Origin: Chitinophaga costaii
GTDB taxonomy: Bacteria; Bacteroidota; Bacteroidia; Chitinophagales; Chitinophagaceae
NCBI RefSeq assembly: GCF_900094705.1
Contig: NZ_FMAR01000012.1
Location: 83,280-147,279 of the forward strand
Direction of reading: 5' to 3'
Length of the DNA: 64,000 nucleotides
Position 1 is the stretch's first letter. Each line of letters begins with the position of its first letter. This document shows positions 44,349 to 54,354 of this stretch, piece by piece. The notes under the pieces are model-generated. The model made no database searches, had not been told where the DNA came from, and saw nothing but the letters and a program-made list of their open reading frames with translations. The position numbers were made by a program, and so were the translations under genes.

Positions 44349-46049
44349 ATGAAAAAAGTCATCGGATTTTGCTTATTACTCGCTCCCATGCTGGCGGCTG
44401 CTCAAGATATGCCTGTAAAAAATTATCCTAAAGGTTACTTCCGCGACCCGCTGGATATCCCTATTTCCCTGGCGGGCAACTTTGGTGAACTGCGTCCCAA
44501 CCATTTCCATTCCGGGATGGACATCAAAACCAATCAGCAGGAAAACATAGCCGTACATGCCGCTGCCGACGGATATGTGAGCCGGGTGGGGGTGTCGCAC
44601 ACCGGTTTTGGCAATGTTATTTATATCACCCATCCTAATGGGTTTACCACGGTACATGGTCACCTGAACCGCTTCTTTCCGGCGCTGGAACAATATGTAA
44701 AACAGCAGGAATATAAAAACCAAAGCTGGGCCTGCGACCTTACCCTGCCGCCTGCTATGTTTCCGGTGAAGAAGGGCCAGTTTATTGCCTGGAGCGGCAA
44801 CACTGGCGGCAGCGCTGGTCCCCACCTGCACTTCGAGATCCGCGAAACCGAAAGTGGCAAGCCCGTAAATCCGCTGCTCTTTGGTTTTGACGTACCTGAT
44901 ACGCGCGCGCCCGAGGTGCAACGCATTGCTATTTATAACCGTTATACCAGCATTTACCAGCAGTCGCCCCAGCTCATTACGGTGAAAAAAATAAATGGTG
45001 AATACGTTCCTGCACAACCCGTTATCACTACCTCACACAGCCTGATCAGCCTGGGCGTACAGGCCATAGACCGGCAGAATAATTCTGAAAATGCCAACGG
45101 TATTTACGAAGCCATCCTGCTGCAAGACCATACGCCCGACATTGGTTTTCAACTAGACCATATCGGGTATGAAGAAACCCGTTACATCAATGCACACGTG
45201 GATTATAAAACGAAAAAAAGTGGCGGGCCTTTTGTACAGTTACTGTATGCATTGCCCGGCAATAAGCTCGATATCTATCATCCGTTGAAAGGCAGCGGTA
45301 TCGTAAGTTTGAGCGATGGTAGGGTGCATCCTTTGGAAATAGCTGTGAAAGATGCTTATGGTAATACCAGTGTGGTAAAATTTGCCGTTCAGTTCAAGGG
45401 TGGTGAGGAAATCCTCAGCGACAGTTGTGCAGACATGATACGCCCTAACCTGCGCCATGTTTTTGAAAAGGATAATGTAGCATTTACCCTGGGAGAGGAT
45501 GAAGTGTACGATTCTTTTTGTTTCGATTACAAGGAAAAACCCGGCGCCGGCGCCAACTATTATTCCAGTGTTTTCTATCTGCAATCTGCACTGGTGCCGG
45601 TACACGATACATTTACCGTGCGTATAAAACCTTCTAAAGCAATACCGCCTGCACTGACTAATAAAATAATCATGGTGCGGGAAGGTATGGGAGACAATGC
45701 AGCCCCGGTAAAACTGGAGAACGGATGGTACCGGGCCGTTTTTAAAGAACTGGGCGCTTTTCACCTGGAAACAGATGTAACCAATCCTACTATTAAACCA
45801 CTGGGCAGATTAACCCAGGGAATGAATATGGCAAAGGCTACGAAGATCTCCTTTGCAATGCACGACAATAAGGGTATAAAATCCTATTGCGGTACCCTGG
45901 ATGGACAATGGCTGCTTTGTTCACGTAAGAACGATGTACTTACTTACACCTTCGATGAGCATTGCCCTCCGGGTGAGCATACCCTGGTCTTGCAGGTAAC
46001 TGATCTTACGGATAACGTAGCCACTTACACCCTGAAATTTAAACGCTGA
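44349..46049 (+). CDS. M23 family metallopeptidase, exported
   Basis: A 566-residue protein with a signal peptide (MKKVIGFCLLLAPMLAAAQ). A LytM/M23 domain (about 38-180) has both zinc motifs: HSGMD (H54, D58) and GPHLHFEIRE, so it should be catalytically active against peptidoglycan cross-links. The remaining 380 residues are beta-rich, Ig-like, ending in VTDLTDNVATYTLKFKR. Divergent from gldA; bcp follows 33 bases after the stop. Confidence 0.92.
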   Translation: MKKVIGFCLLLAPMLAAAQDMPVKNYPKGYFRDPLDIPISLAGNFGELRPNHFHSGMDIKTNQQENIAVHAAADGYVSRVGVSHTGFGNVIYITHPNGFTTVHGHLNRFFPALEQYVKQQEYKNQSWACDLTLPPAMFPVKKGQFIAWSGNTGGSAGPHLHFEIRETESGKPVNPLLFGFDVPDTRAPEVQRIAIYNRYTSIYQQSPQLITVKKINGEYVPAQPVITTSHSLISLGVQAIDRQNNSENANGIYEAILLQDHTPDIGFQLDHIGYEETRYINAHVDYKTKKSGGPFVQLLYALPGNKLDIYHPLKGSGIVSLSDGRVHPLEIAVKDAYGNTSVVKFAVQFKGGEEILSDSCADMIRPNLRHVFEKDNVAFTLGEDEVYDSFCFDYKEKPGAGANYYSSVFYLQSALVPVHDTFTVRIKPSKAIPPALTNKIIMVREGMGDNAAPVKLENGWYRAVFKELGAFHLETDVTNPTIKPLGRLTQGMNMAKATKISFAMHDNKGIKSYCGTLDGQWLLCSRKNDVLTYTFDEHCPPGEHTLVLQVTDLTDNVATYTLKFKR

Positions 46050-46082
46050 CAACGAAATTTTTGCAAACGGAAATAGATAGAC

Positions 46083-46553
46083 ATGAAACATTTAAAACCA
46101 GGGGACGCTGCCCCGGACTTCACGGCGACCGACCAGGATGGCAACAAAATATCGCTGGGAGATTACCGTGGTAAAAAAGTGATCCTTTATTTTTACCCTA
46201 AGGATAATACACCCGGCTGCACTGCCCAGGCCTGCAATCTGCGTGACAATCATGCTGCGCTGCTGCGCAAGGGTTATGTAGTGCTGGGCGTAAGCACCGA
46301 CGATCAGAAGAGCCACAAAAAATTTTCCGAAAAGTTTAATCTTAATTTTCCGCTGCTGGTGGATGAAGGCCAGGCTATCGTGAAGGCCTACGGGGTATGG
46401 GGTTCCAAAACCTTTATGGGACGCACGTACGATGGTACCCACCGCACCACTTTCCTCATCAATGAAAAAGGCATTATCGATGAGATCATCGATAAGCCGG
46501 ATACCAAGATGCACACCGAAGAAGTGTTGCAAGTGTGGGAGAACAGGGTGTAA
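46083..46553 (+). CDS. bcp: Thioredoxin-dependent peroxiredoxin, Bcp/PrxQ type
   Basis: A 156-residue cytosolic peroxiredoxin. The peroxidatic C46 is in NTPGCTAQAC and the resolving C51 five residues later, the atypical two-Cys PrxQ arrangement. Family length, with YFYPKDNTPG preceding the active site. It lies 33 bases downstream of the M23 gene and is followed by a bidirectional terminator. Confidence 0.96.
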   Translation: MKHLKPGDAAPDFTATDQDGNKISLGDYRGKKVILYFYPKDNTPGCTAQACNLRDNHAALLRKGYVVLGVSTDDQKSHKKFSEKFNLNFPLLVDEGQAIVKAYGVWGSKTFMGRTYDGTHRTTFLINEKGIIDEIIDKPDTKMHTEEVLQVWENRV

Positions 46554-46572
46554 ACATGGTGCATGCACCTAA

Positions 46573-46615
46573 GCGCATAAAAAAAGCCGGTCATTGACCG
46601 GCTTTTTTTATGCGC
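46573..46615. terminator. Bidirectional terminator between bcp and gldJ
   Basis: A perfect palindrome GCGCATAAAAAAAGCCGGTC... with loopless centre ATT and T7/A7 flanks, shared by convergent genes. Confidence 0.92.
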
Positions 46616-46626
46616 TATAAAGATTG

Positions 46627-48171
46627 TTATCTTTTTTGTCTTTGTTTCTTGAAGATCTGACCTGTTTTAAATTTGTTTCCTTCGGGGCTGCCTACACGGT
46701 CCATGGCGCAGCGGAAGCCGATGGTGTTTGTGGCAAAATCTTCCTGCAGGTAACGGCGGTTGCCGGGAGATAGCCAGTAGGCGCGGTCGTTCCAACTGCC
46801 ACCTTTTACTACGCGGGATTTATCATTGATCAGGGAAGTAATGCCATAACCATAATCCACTTGGGAGAGAGAGTCACCATCCAGGTAGTTAATTACATCA
46901 CCTTTCTGGTAGTTCAGGCGTCCGGCGCTTTCTTCGTCGGTAACGTCCCGCATTTTTAGCATACCCAGGCTGTCTTTTTCAGGTTCTTTATCACCATTCA
47001 GGTATAGCGTCTGGAACTTATTACCACGGAAGTAGTTGAAGTCGTCCCCATCTACCGGGCTTAATGGACGGAATACGTCTAGTACCCATTCGCTCACGTT
47101 ACCAGACATATTATAAATGCCAAAAGTATTCGGGAAAAAAGAGGTAACCGGGCCGGGAATGGATGCGCGGTCATTCAGACCACCGGCCATACCCATGTTA
47201 TCACCGGAGCCACGTTTAAAGTTGGCCAGGAACTGCCCTTGCCAGGTACCCCGGCGAATGTCGCGTAGGCCGCTGTTGTTAGTACCCCAGCTATATACCT
47301 GGCGGTTCATGATCAACTCTTCGCCCCGTTTGCCTTCTTTCTTGGAAGGGCCAGGGTTCTGACCAATATAACCGAGGGCGGCATATTCCCATTCTGCTTC
47401 TGTGGGGAGGCGGTAGTTGGGTAACATTACGCCGTCTTCAAACTGGGCTGTGCGGGGGGAGCCATCTGAGTTCTTAAATTCAGACTTGGTAGCTTTAGAC
47501 ATTTTACCTGGGGTGCCTTCGTACTGGCCGGCCAGGTAAGATTTGGTATCAAATGTATTATCATCTGCCTGGCTGTTTACATCTGCTTTGGAAAGCAGGC
47601 CTTTATCCATCAGCATTTTTTCGTTCACCCGGTTAGAGCGCCATTTTGCATAATCAGACGCCTGTTTCCAGTTTACGCCTACCACCGGATAGTTGTTATA
47701 AGCCGGATGGCGGAAATAATATTCTACGAGTGGTTCGTTGTAAGCCAGTTCACTACGCCAAACCAGGGTATCTGGCAGCGCTTTTCTCACTACATCGGGG
47801 AAAGATTCGCCGTATACGCGCTGTAACCAGAACAGGTACTCGCGGTAATGCACGTTTGCTACTTCCGTTTCGTCAATATAAAAAGACGAAACCGTAATGC
47901 GGCGGGGAATATTATTCCAGTCGCCCATTACGTCTTGTTCCGAAGCGCCCATCACGAAAGTACCACCCTGCACAAATACAAGACCGGGACCTGTTTGCTG
48001 ATCTTTATTTTTAGCAACGCTGAAACCACCCATCTTTGGGTCGTTATAACTCCAGCCGGTGGCGGAGGAACTTTCCTTTTTCTTCCCGAACAATCCCCCG
48101 TTCTTACACGCGGTGAACGAGAACATCACGCTGGTGCCTAGAAGCAATGATAGGGAGGTTAATCTACGCAT
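46627..48171 (-). CDS. gldJ: Gliding motility lipoprotein GldJ (SUMF1/FGE-sulfatase fold)
   Basis: A 514-residue lipoprotein with signal peptide and lipobox FTAC (Cys near residue 22), linker with TGWSYNDPKMGGFSV, then an FGE-sulfatase (SUMF1-like) domain: VQGGTFVMGASEQD, YYFRHPAYNNYPVVGVNWKQ, RLPTEAEWEYAALG, KGGSWNDRAYWL, GFRCAMD. GldJ supports type IX secretion and gliding. Its position beside porU and porV matches Flavobacterium johnsoniae. ATG 48171 starts the signal peptide; TATTTTTG at 48243-48250 (minus) is a likely -7 box. Confidence 0.92.
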   Translation of the reverse strand: MRRLTSLSLLLGTSVMFSFTACKNGGLFGKKKESSSATGWSYNDPKMGGFSVAKNKDQQTGPGLVFVQGGTFVMGASEQDVMGDWNNIPRRITVSSFYIDETEVANVHYREYLFWLQRVYGESFPDVVRKALPDTLVWRSELAYNEPLVEYYFRHPAYNNYPVVGVNWKQASDYAKWRSNRVNEKMLMDKGLLSKADVNSQADDNTFDTKSYLAGQYEGTPGKMSKATKSEFKNSDGSPRTAQFEDGVMLPNYRLPTEAEWEYAALGYIGQNPGPSKKEGKRGEELIMNRQVYSWGTNNSGLRDIRRGTWQGQFLANFKRGSGDNMGMAGGLNDRASIPGPVTSFFPNTFGIYNMSGNVSEWVLDVFRPLSPVDGDDFNYFRGNKFQTLYLNGDKEPEKDSLGMLKMRDVTDEESAGRLNYQKGDVINYLDGDSLSQVDYGYGITSLINDKSRVVKGGSWNDRAYWLSPGNRRYLQEDFATNTIGFRCAMDRVGSPEGNKFKTGQIFKKQRQKR

Positions 48172-48347
48172 GCGATACGGCTTTATGAATTTTATTAAAT
48201 ATACTGATGGTAAACGCAAATTTAACATTTTTTATTTTATATCAAAAATAAATAATCTGTAATGATTTGCCTTTGAGTACCCGGATCTGGCTTTCTAATC
48301 AAGGATTTATGTAAATGGTCCAGGGTGCAGGGAAGGTAATATAACGT

Positions 48348-51300
48348 ATGAAAGGTATTCATTATTTTAGGCGACTGTTAATTAATCTTGGAATGTCTGA
48401 TTACTTTTTCCATATCCGCCGCCTGGCGCTGTTGCCCGGCGTATTGGCTGCAATGTGGGCATCTGCTTCCATGGCGGGTCCGGGCGTATTCTGCCGGGAC
48501 TCCCTACCGGTTGCGGGCGAGTCCGGGCAGGTATTTCCTGTCCAGGTTTCCCTACCGAAGCAAGCGTCTGCCATGGGGAGTACTGTGCAGCCAGCCCATT
48601 CCGTGCTGGCAGATGGGAGCTGGTATAAACTGGCGGTGCCGGCCATGGGCGTGTATAAAATAGACCTTACCCTGCTCAGTAGCCTGGGCATTTCCACTAC
48701 AGGATTATCTACTGCCAGTATACAATTATTCGGTAGCGGCGGTCGCATGCTGCCGGAAGCCACCGCCACACCACGTTATGCCGACCTGCCCGAAGTGGCC
48801 CTGCAGGCTGCCGATGGTGGAGATGGTGTCCTGAACGGCAGCGATTACCTTGCCTTTTATGCCCCTGGGCCCCATGCCTGGCTGTACGATGCAGGTAGTA
48901 AAACTTTTTCCCACCAGTATAACCTTTACAGCGATACCGCTTATTATTTTTTGCATCTGGGGACAGCCGGCAGCCGGATGACTACCGACAATACACCGGT
49001 GGCAGCCGTAGCGCCGCTCACCACTTATAATTACCTGGATTTCTTTGAAAAGGATAGCCTCAATTTTTTGCATAGCGGAAAGCAATGGTTTGGTGCCGCA
49101 TTTGGTAGCGCTGCCGGTCAGCAAATGGCTGGCGTGGTGCGTTTTGAGCTTCCAGGTGCGCCGGTGAACGGGCAGGTGCTGCTAAATGTGCGGTTGGCTG
49201 CCCGCTGTTTTGACTACAGTAGTTTTGGCATTACGCTCAATGGCAGCCAGGTGGGCGTGGTGAATATGAACCCGGTGAGCGGTAATATTTTCGAGGCTTA
49301 TGCCACTGCTACCGCTACGGGATTTACCGCCTCCCTACAGCAGGGGGATGCCAGCGTTGGGCTTCAATTTGGCGGGGGAAATAATGCACTGGGGTGGCTG
49401 GATTACCTGGAAATACAAGCGATGTGTCCACTAACCCTGCCCACCAAAGGAGCGTTGGTTTTCCGGAACAATGCAGCTATTGGCCAGCAGCGTACCTTAA
49501 ACCTGGCCCAGTCCGATGCCAGTACCCAGGTCTGGAATGTTACGGATATCCTTCATCCCGTGCAAATGAACACCCGGCTGCAAGCGGGTACCCTGGCCTT
49601 TTCTGACAACGCGACTACCTTGCAGGAATACATGGCTTTTCGCCCAGCAGACCTGCAAACCCCCATAGCCATGGGCATTGTTCCCAATCAAGACCTGCAT
49701 GGTATAGGTGCTGCCAACCTGATGATTATTACAGTACCCGCGCTGGCGGAGGCTGCTCATCAACTGGCGGCCTACCACAGCGCCCACGATGGGCTGACTA
49801 CGCAAGTCGTTCACGTGGGCGACCTGTACACGGAATTTGCCAGTGGTAATCCTGACCCTACTGCCATCCGCGATTTCCTGAAAATGCTGTATGACCGGGG
49901 GGCTGCGCCACAGTACTTGTTACTGTTAGGCGCAGCCAGTTATGATTATAAACGCCGCAACCCAGGCAACGATAACCTGGTGCCCAGCTATGAAAGCGAC
50001 GCCTCGCTGGACCCGGTAAATTCTTACGTGAGCGATGATTATTATGGGCTGCTAGACGATAACGCAGATATTTCCCAAACCAATACCGGTACGCCCATGC
50101 GACTGGCCATTGGCAGGCTGCCTGCCCGCAGCCCCGACGATGCTACTGCGGTGGTGCAAAAGATCACCGGGTATCTTTCGCCGGATAATTTTGGCCCCTG
50201 GAGAAATGGCATCACCTTTACCGCCGATGATGGAGATGACAACCTGCACCTGCAAAATGCAGACGCGCTGGCAGACACGGTCGGCGCGAAAGATGCCCAG
50301 TTAAATATCGATAAGATTTACCTGGATGCCTATGCCAAACAGAGTGGTGCCGGCGGCAGCCGTTATCCCGATGTAAACGACGCCATTGCAGCGGGCATTT
50401 ATAAGGGCACTCTTATCTGGAACTATACCGGCCATGGCAACTACAGCCGCCTGGCCGAAGAAGATGTGTTGGACCAGGCCAGTGTAGACGCCTGGGACAA
50501 TGCCCATCGGCTGCCTCTCCTGATTACTGCCACTTGCGACTTTGCTCCTTTCGACAATCCTGACTATCTCTCCCTGGGGGAGTACCTGGTACTGAAACCA
50601 AAAGGTGGCGCTATTGCACTGATGACCACCACCCGCGCCGTGTATGCTTATGCCAACCAGACCATCAACCTGAGCTATCTTGAGGCAGCCCTAACCCCAG
50701 GTCCAACAGGTAATTTGCCTAGCCTGGGCAATGCCCTTATGTATGCGAAGAATAGCGTATATAATAATTTTGGAGATATTATCAATAGCCGTAAATTTCA
50801 GTTATTAGGTGATCCGGCGTTGACGCTGGCATACCCGGCGCTGCGGGTAGTAACAGATTCCATTCGCCAGCAGGGTGCGGGTGGTGTGGCAGATACTTTG
50901 ATGGCATTAGGGCAATATCAGGTGGCTGGCCATATTGCCGATGCTGCCGGGGTGTTACAGTCCAGCTATATGGGGGAGCTGGTTATCACCGTATACGACA
51001 AGCCTGCCCGGATGGTAACACGGGGTAATGATGCGGGTAGTACGCCTGCTACGTATAATTTACAGCATAATATTTTATACAAAGGCAAACAAACTGTTTC
51101 AAATGGAAGGTTTACCTTTACATTTGCAGTGCCGCAGGATATAGACTACCAGGCAGGTTCGGGGAAGATTAGCTATTATATTAGCAATGCCACGTTAGAC
51201 GGAGGTGGGTTTTACCATCAATTCCAGGTAGGTGGTACCGCTCCGTTGGCGGATACTGATCATACCGGGCCGGTTATCCGGCTGTTTATGAACACAACGG

Positions 51301-51911
51301 CTTTCCGGGATGGTGACCTCACCGGACAAAATCCTGTACTGCTAGCTGATCTTCAGGATTTGCATGGCATTAATTTAACAGGCACGGGCGTAGGGCATGA
51401 TATTGTAGCAGTGCTTGACGACTCCACCACGTTCTTTGTACTGAACGATTTTTACGAAGCCGCGCTAGATAGTGCGGGGGCAGGTTCCATAAGGTTTCCG
51501 CTATCGGGCCTCAGTACAGGCCCGCATACCCTAACTGTAAAAGCTTGGGATACTTACAACAACTCCAGCACCGCTGTGGTGCATTTTGTGGTAATGACCA
51601 ATACCACACTAGCGGCAGAGAAAGTGTACAACTACCCCAATCCTTTTCACGATCAGACAAGGTTTGTATTTGAGCACAATCAGGAGGGCGGCAACCTGGG
51701 GATTTCCGTAATAGTCTATGCAATTGATGGCAGACGTGTTAAAAAAATAATATATACAATAAATGCTGCAGGGAGCCGTTTTGATGGGGTGCAATGGGAT
51801 GGGCGTGGAGAAAATGGCGCTAAACTGCCACCAGGATTGTACTTTTACAATGTAATCGTTGACAATGGCCGGCAACAACGTGCCTTAGGAGGAAAACTGA
51901 TCTTGCTATAA
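48348..51911 (+). CDS. porU: Type IX secretion system sortase PorU
   Basis: A 1187-residue C25-family (gingipain-like) surface protease that removes the C-terminal signal of T9SS cargo and attaches it to the cell surface. Signal region near residues 20-45; catalytic H696 in YTGHGN and C730 in TATCDFAPFDNP; SLGEYLVLKPKGGAIALMTTTRAV. The C-terminus (YNYPNPFHDQTRFVF, GLYFYNVIV) is the FlgD-like Ig module of PorU. It lies between gldJ (divergent) and porV. A second ATG at 48393 could be the true start. Confidence 0.95.
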   Translation: MKGIHYFRRLLINLGMSDYFFHIRRLALLPGVLAAMWASASMAGPGVFCRDSLPVAGESGQVFPVQVSLPKQASAMGSTVQPAHSVLADGSWYKLAVPAMGVYKIDLTLLSSLGISTTGLSTASIQLFGSGGRMLPEATATPRYADLPEVALQAADGGDGVLNGSDYLAFYAPGPHAWLYDAGSKTFSHQYNLYSDTAYYFLHLGTAGSRMTTDNTPVAAVAPLTTYNYLDFFEKDSLNFLHSGKQWFGAAFGSAAGQQMAGVVRFELPGAPVNGQVLLNVRLAARCFDYSSFGITLNGSQVGVVNMNPVSGNIFEAYATATATGFTASLQQGDASVGLQFGGGNNALGWLDYLEIQAMCPLTLPTKGALVFRNNAAIGQQRTLNLAQSDASTQVWNVTDILHPVQMNTRLQAGTLAFSDNATTLQEYMAFRPADLQTPIAMGIVPNQDLHGIGAANLMIITVPALAEAAHQLAAYHSAHDGLTTQVVHVGDLYTEFASGNPDPTAIRDFLKMLYDRGAAPQYLLLLGAASYDYKRRNPGNDNLVPSYESDASLDPVNSYVSDDYYGLLDDNADISQTNTGTPMRLAIGRLPARSPDDATAVVQKITGYLSPDNFGPWRNGITFTADDGDDNLHLQNADALADTVGAKDAQLNIDKIYLDAYAKQSGAGGSRYPDVNDAIAAGIYKGTLIWNYTGHGNYSRLAEEDVLDQASVDAWDNAHRLPLLITATCDFAPFDNPDYLSLGEYLVLKPKGGAIALMTTTRAVYAYANQTINLSYLEAALTPGPTGNLPSLGNALMYAKNSVYNNFGDIINSRKFQLLGDPALTLAYPALRVVTDSIRQQGAGGVADTLMALGQYQVAGHIADAAGVLQSSYMGELVITVYDKPARMVTRGNDAGSTPATYNLQHNILYKGKQTVSNGRFTFTFAVPQDIDYQAGSGKISYYISNATLDGGGFYHQFQVGGTAPLADTDHTGPVIRLFMNTTAFRDGDLTGQNPVLLADLQDLHGINLTGTGVGHDIVAVLDDSTTFFVLNDFYEAALDSAGAGSIRFPLSGLSTGPHTLTVKAWDTYNNSSTAVVHFVVMTNTTLAAEKVYNYPNPFHDQTRFVFEHNQEGGNLGISVIVYAIDGRRVKKIIYTINAAGSRFDGVQWDGRGENGAKLPPGLYFYNVIVDNGRQQRALGGKLILL

Positions 51912-52041
51912 CCTATGATGTCGTATGCAATTCGCTGTACCGGGCGCTTGCCAGACTCCAAATCCTCCTTGATCCTGACAGCATTATAACGAATATTTAT
52001 AACGCATAATTTATTACTCCGGTAACAAATATAATTTTTAC

Positions 52042-53211
52042 ATGATCCGTAAGGTAACATTGAGCCTTGTGTTCACATCTTTTTCTATACTTGGCTTTTA
52101 TGCCGTATCGCTGGCGCAGGTATCTACCGGTGAAACGGATGGGCGCACAGGAGAATCGATCATCAATACAGCCGTTCCTTTCTTACGCATTTCCCCGGAT
52201 GCCCGCAGTGGTGCCATGGGCGATGCAGGACTTGCTATATCACCGGATGTAAATTCCATTTATTGGAACCTTTCCAAACTTCCTTTTGCAGAAGAAAAAT
52301 CCGGTGTGGGCCTTACGTATACACCCTGGCTCAAAGAACTGGTAAACGACGTATTCCTGGCCACCCTCAATGGTTACACCAAACTGGACGACAACCAGGC
52401 CATTGGGGCTTCCCTCCGGTATTTTTCTTTGGGTAATATAGAGTTCACTGACTTAAATGGTACCCCCAACGGAGAATATCATCCCCGTGAATATGCCTTC
52501 GATATTGGCTATGCCAGAAAGCTTACCGAAACCTGGTCTATCGGGCTGGCTGGCCGTTACATCTATTCCAACCTGGCCAATGGCCAAACCCTGGGCGGCA
52601 CTTCCATCCGGGCTGGCCGGGCCGTGGCAGCAGATGTTTCCGTATTCCACACCAAAACATTTGATAATAATAACGGTAGCCAAAATACCTGGTCCTTCGG
52701 GGCTGCCATTACCAATATCGGCACAAAAATTTCCTACACGTCTTCAGCACAATACAAAGACTTTCTTCCTACCAACCTGGGTGTGGGTACGGCTTATACT
52801 TTTGGCCTGGATGAGTTTAATAAGATTACCCTTACGCTGGACATTAATAAGCTGATGGTACCCACCCCGGATAGTTCCGGCGATTACCGCAACAAAGGTG
52901 TGGTAGCGGGTATGTTCTCTTCTTTTGGCGACGCTCCGGGTGGTTTTAAAGAAGAACTACATGAACTGATGTATAGTGGTGGGGCAGAATACTGGTACAA
53001 TAATATGTTTGCTGTACGTGCCGGGTACTACAGTGAATACAAAACCAAGGGCGACCGTAAATATTTTACTGCGGGGGTAGGTATTAAATATGATATTGTA
53101 GGCGCTAACTTCTCCTACCTTGTTCCTTCCGGTAATGGTACGCAGCGTAATCCGCTTTCCAACACACTTCGCCTTACCCTTACCGTAAACCTATCCGGCA
53201 AGGGACAATAA
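52042..53211 (+). CDS. porV: Type IX secretion outer-membrane protein PorV
   Basis: A 389-residue outer-membrane beta-barrel of the FadL-like class with a signal peptide (to about residue 26). VPFLRISPDARSGAMGDAGLAISPDVNSIYWN is the PorV signature (in pieces of the N-terminal hatch), and the end strand is NTLRLTLTVNL. PorV delivers cargo to PorU. It follows porU by 130 bases and is closed by a terminator. Confidence 0.95.
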   Translation: MIRKVTLSLVFTSFSILGFYAVSLAQVSTGETDGRTGESIINTAVPFLRISPDARSGAMGDAGLAISPDVNSIYWNLSKLPFAEEKSGVGLTYTPWLKELVNDVFLATLNGYTKLDDNQAIGASLRYFSLGNIEFTDLNGTPNGEYHPREYAFDIGYARKLTETWSIGLAGRYIYSNLANGQTLGGTSIRAGRAVAADVSVFHTKTFDNNNGSQNTWSFGAAITNIGTKISYTSSAQYKDFLPTNLGVGTAYTFGLDEFNKITLTLDINKLMVPTPDSSGDYRNKGVVAGMFSSFGDAPGGFKEELHELMYSGGAEYWYNNMFAVRAGYYSEYKTKGDRKYFTAGVGIKYDIVGANFSYLVPSGNGTQRNPLSNTLRLTLTVNLSGKGQ

Positions 53212-53248
53212 ACTCGGCGGATATCAACTTTACCAAAATTTTATGGAC

Positions 53249-53276
53249 ATCCCCCGGCTGCGCAGCACCGGGGGAT
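53249..53276 (+). terminator. Terminator after porV
   Basis: A 9-bp perfect stem (ATCCCCCGG/CCGGGGGAT) with a 10-nt loop, 38 bases past the stop; T-rich sequence follows. Confidence 0.85.
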
Positions 53277-53277
53277 T

Positions 53278-53285
53278 TATATTTG
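53278..53285 (+). promoter_or_regulatory. -7 box TATATTTG for ispF
   Basis: An exact TAnnTTTG match 25 bases upstream of the ispF ATG, immediately after the porV terminator. Confidence 0.5.
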
Positions 53286-53310
53286 TAAAAAGTACCTAAT
53301 AAATTTTTAG

Positions 53311-53799
53311 ATGAGTAATTTCAGAATTGGACAAGGCGTAGACTTTCACCAGCTTGTGGAAGGGCGGGATTTCTGGCTGGGCGGTGTTCGGGTAGACCAT
53401 CATAAAGGCGCGTTGGGCCATAGCGATGCAGACGTATTACTGCACGCCATCTGCGATGCCCTGCTAGGTGCCGCAGCCCTGGGCGATATCGGCCATCATT
53501 TCCCAGACACAGATGCGCAATATAAAAATATAGACAGCAAACTATTGCTGGCCCGCACCAGGGAACTGATCACGGAGAAGGGCTATGCAGTGGTGAATAT
53601 AGACGCTACTTTGTGCCTAGAGGCACCCAAGATAAAACCCTACGTACCGCAGATGCAGGCCATTATCGCCCAGCTAACAGGAGTTACCATCGGGGAAGTC
53701 TCCATCAAAGCCACCACCACGGAAAAACTTGGCTTCGTAGGCCGGGAAGAGGGCGTGGTAGCCTATGCTTCTGTGTTGCTGGAAAAAGCGGCACGATAA
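53311..53799 (+). CDS. ispF: 2-C-methyl-D-erythritol 2,4-cyclodiphosphate synthase
   Basis: A 162-residue trimeric enzyme of the MEP isoprenoid pathway. It has GQGVDFHQL with metal ligands D11 and H13, LGHSDADVLLHAICDALLGAAALGDIG, FPDTDAQYKNIDS and the C-terminal ATTTEKLGFVGREEGV. Full length. Expressed from its own promoter-like box; dut follows 108 bases later. Confidence 0.97.
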   Translation: MSNFRIGQGVDFHQLVEGRDFWLGGVRVDHHKGALGHSDADVLLHAICDALLGAAALGDIGHHFPDTDAQYKNIDSKLLLARTRELITEKGYAVVNIDATLCLEAPKIKPYVPQMQAIIAQLTGVTIGEVSIKATTTEKLGFVGREEGVVAYASVLLEKAAR

Positions 53800-53894
53800 A
53801 TTATATGCGGTATCAGCAACATGCCTGGTTGGGTGCTTGCTGAAATTGGTTCGCAGTACATTACACATTGTACCGAGTACCTGATACAATTTAA

Positions 53895-53902
53895 TATCTT
53901 TG
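53895..53902 (+). promoter_or_regulatory. -7 box TATCTTTG overlapping the dut start region
   Basis: An exact TAnnTTTG box ends 5 bases before the dut ATG (53907). Bacteroidota transcripts start a few bases after the box, so the mRNA would begin at or next to the ATG. The -33 element is not clear. Confidence 0.45.
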
Positions 53903-53906
53903 TCAA

Positions 53907-54347
53907 ATGTCCATTACTGTAAAAATCATTAATCAATCCAACAATCCATTGCCGGAATATGCTACGGCCAGTAGTGCGGGGTTGGACTTGCGGGCTTTTC
54001 TGGAAGCGCCGGTTACCTTACAATCGCTGGAGCGTACGCTGATTCCCACGGGCTTGTTCATGGAACTGCCGGAAGGCTATGAAGCCCAGGTGCGCCCCCG
54101 TAGCGGGCTGGCTATTAAACAGGGCCTTACCTTGCTCAATACTCCCGGTACTATAGATGCAGACTATCGCGGCGAGATCAAGATCATCGTCATTAATCTC
54201 TCCAACGAGCCACAGACCATTCATTCTGGCGACCGCATTGCGCAGATGATCATTGCACCTTATTTGCAAGTACACATGCTGGAAGTAACTTTATTGACTG
54301 ATACCACCCGTGGCAGTGGCGGTTTTGGGCATACCGGAAAATCCTGA
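53907..54347 (+). CDS. dut: dUTP diphosphatase
   Basis: A 146-residue homotrimeric dUTPase. All five motifs are present: SSAGLDLRAF, RPRSGLAIKQG, GTIDADYRGEI, RIAQMIIAPY and the C-terminal RGSGGFGHTGK. It heads the set dut - TPR lipoprotein - DUF4292 - EnvC-like, an order seen across Bacteroidota. The next gene starts 7 bases on. Confidence 0.97.
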   Translation: MSITVKIINQSNNPLPEYATASSAGLDLRAFLEAPVTLQSLERTLIPTGLFMELPEGYEAQVRPRSGLAIKQGLTLLNTPGTIDADYRGEIKIIVINLSNEPQTIHSGDRIAQMIIAPYLQVHMLEVTLLTDTTRGSGGFGHTGKS

Positions 54348-54354
54348 TTAAACG

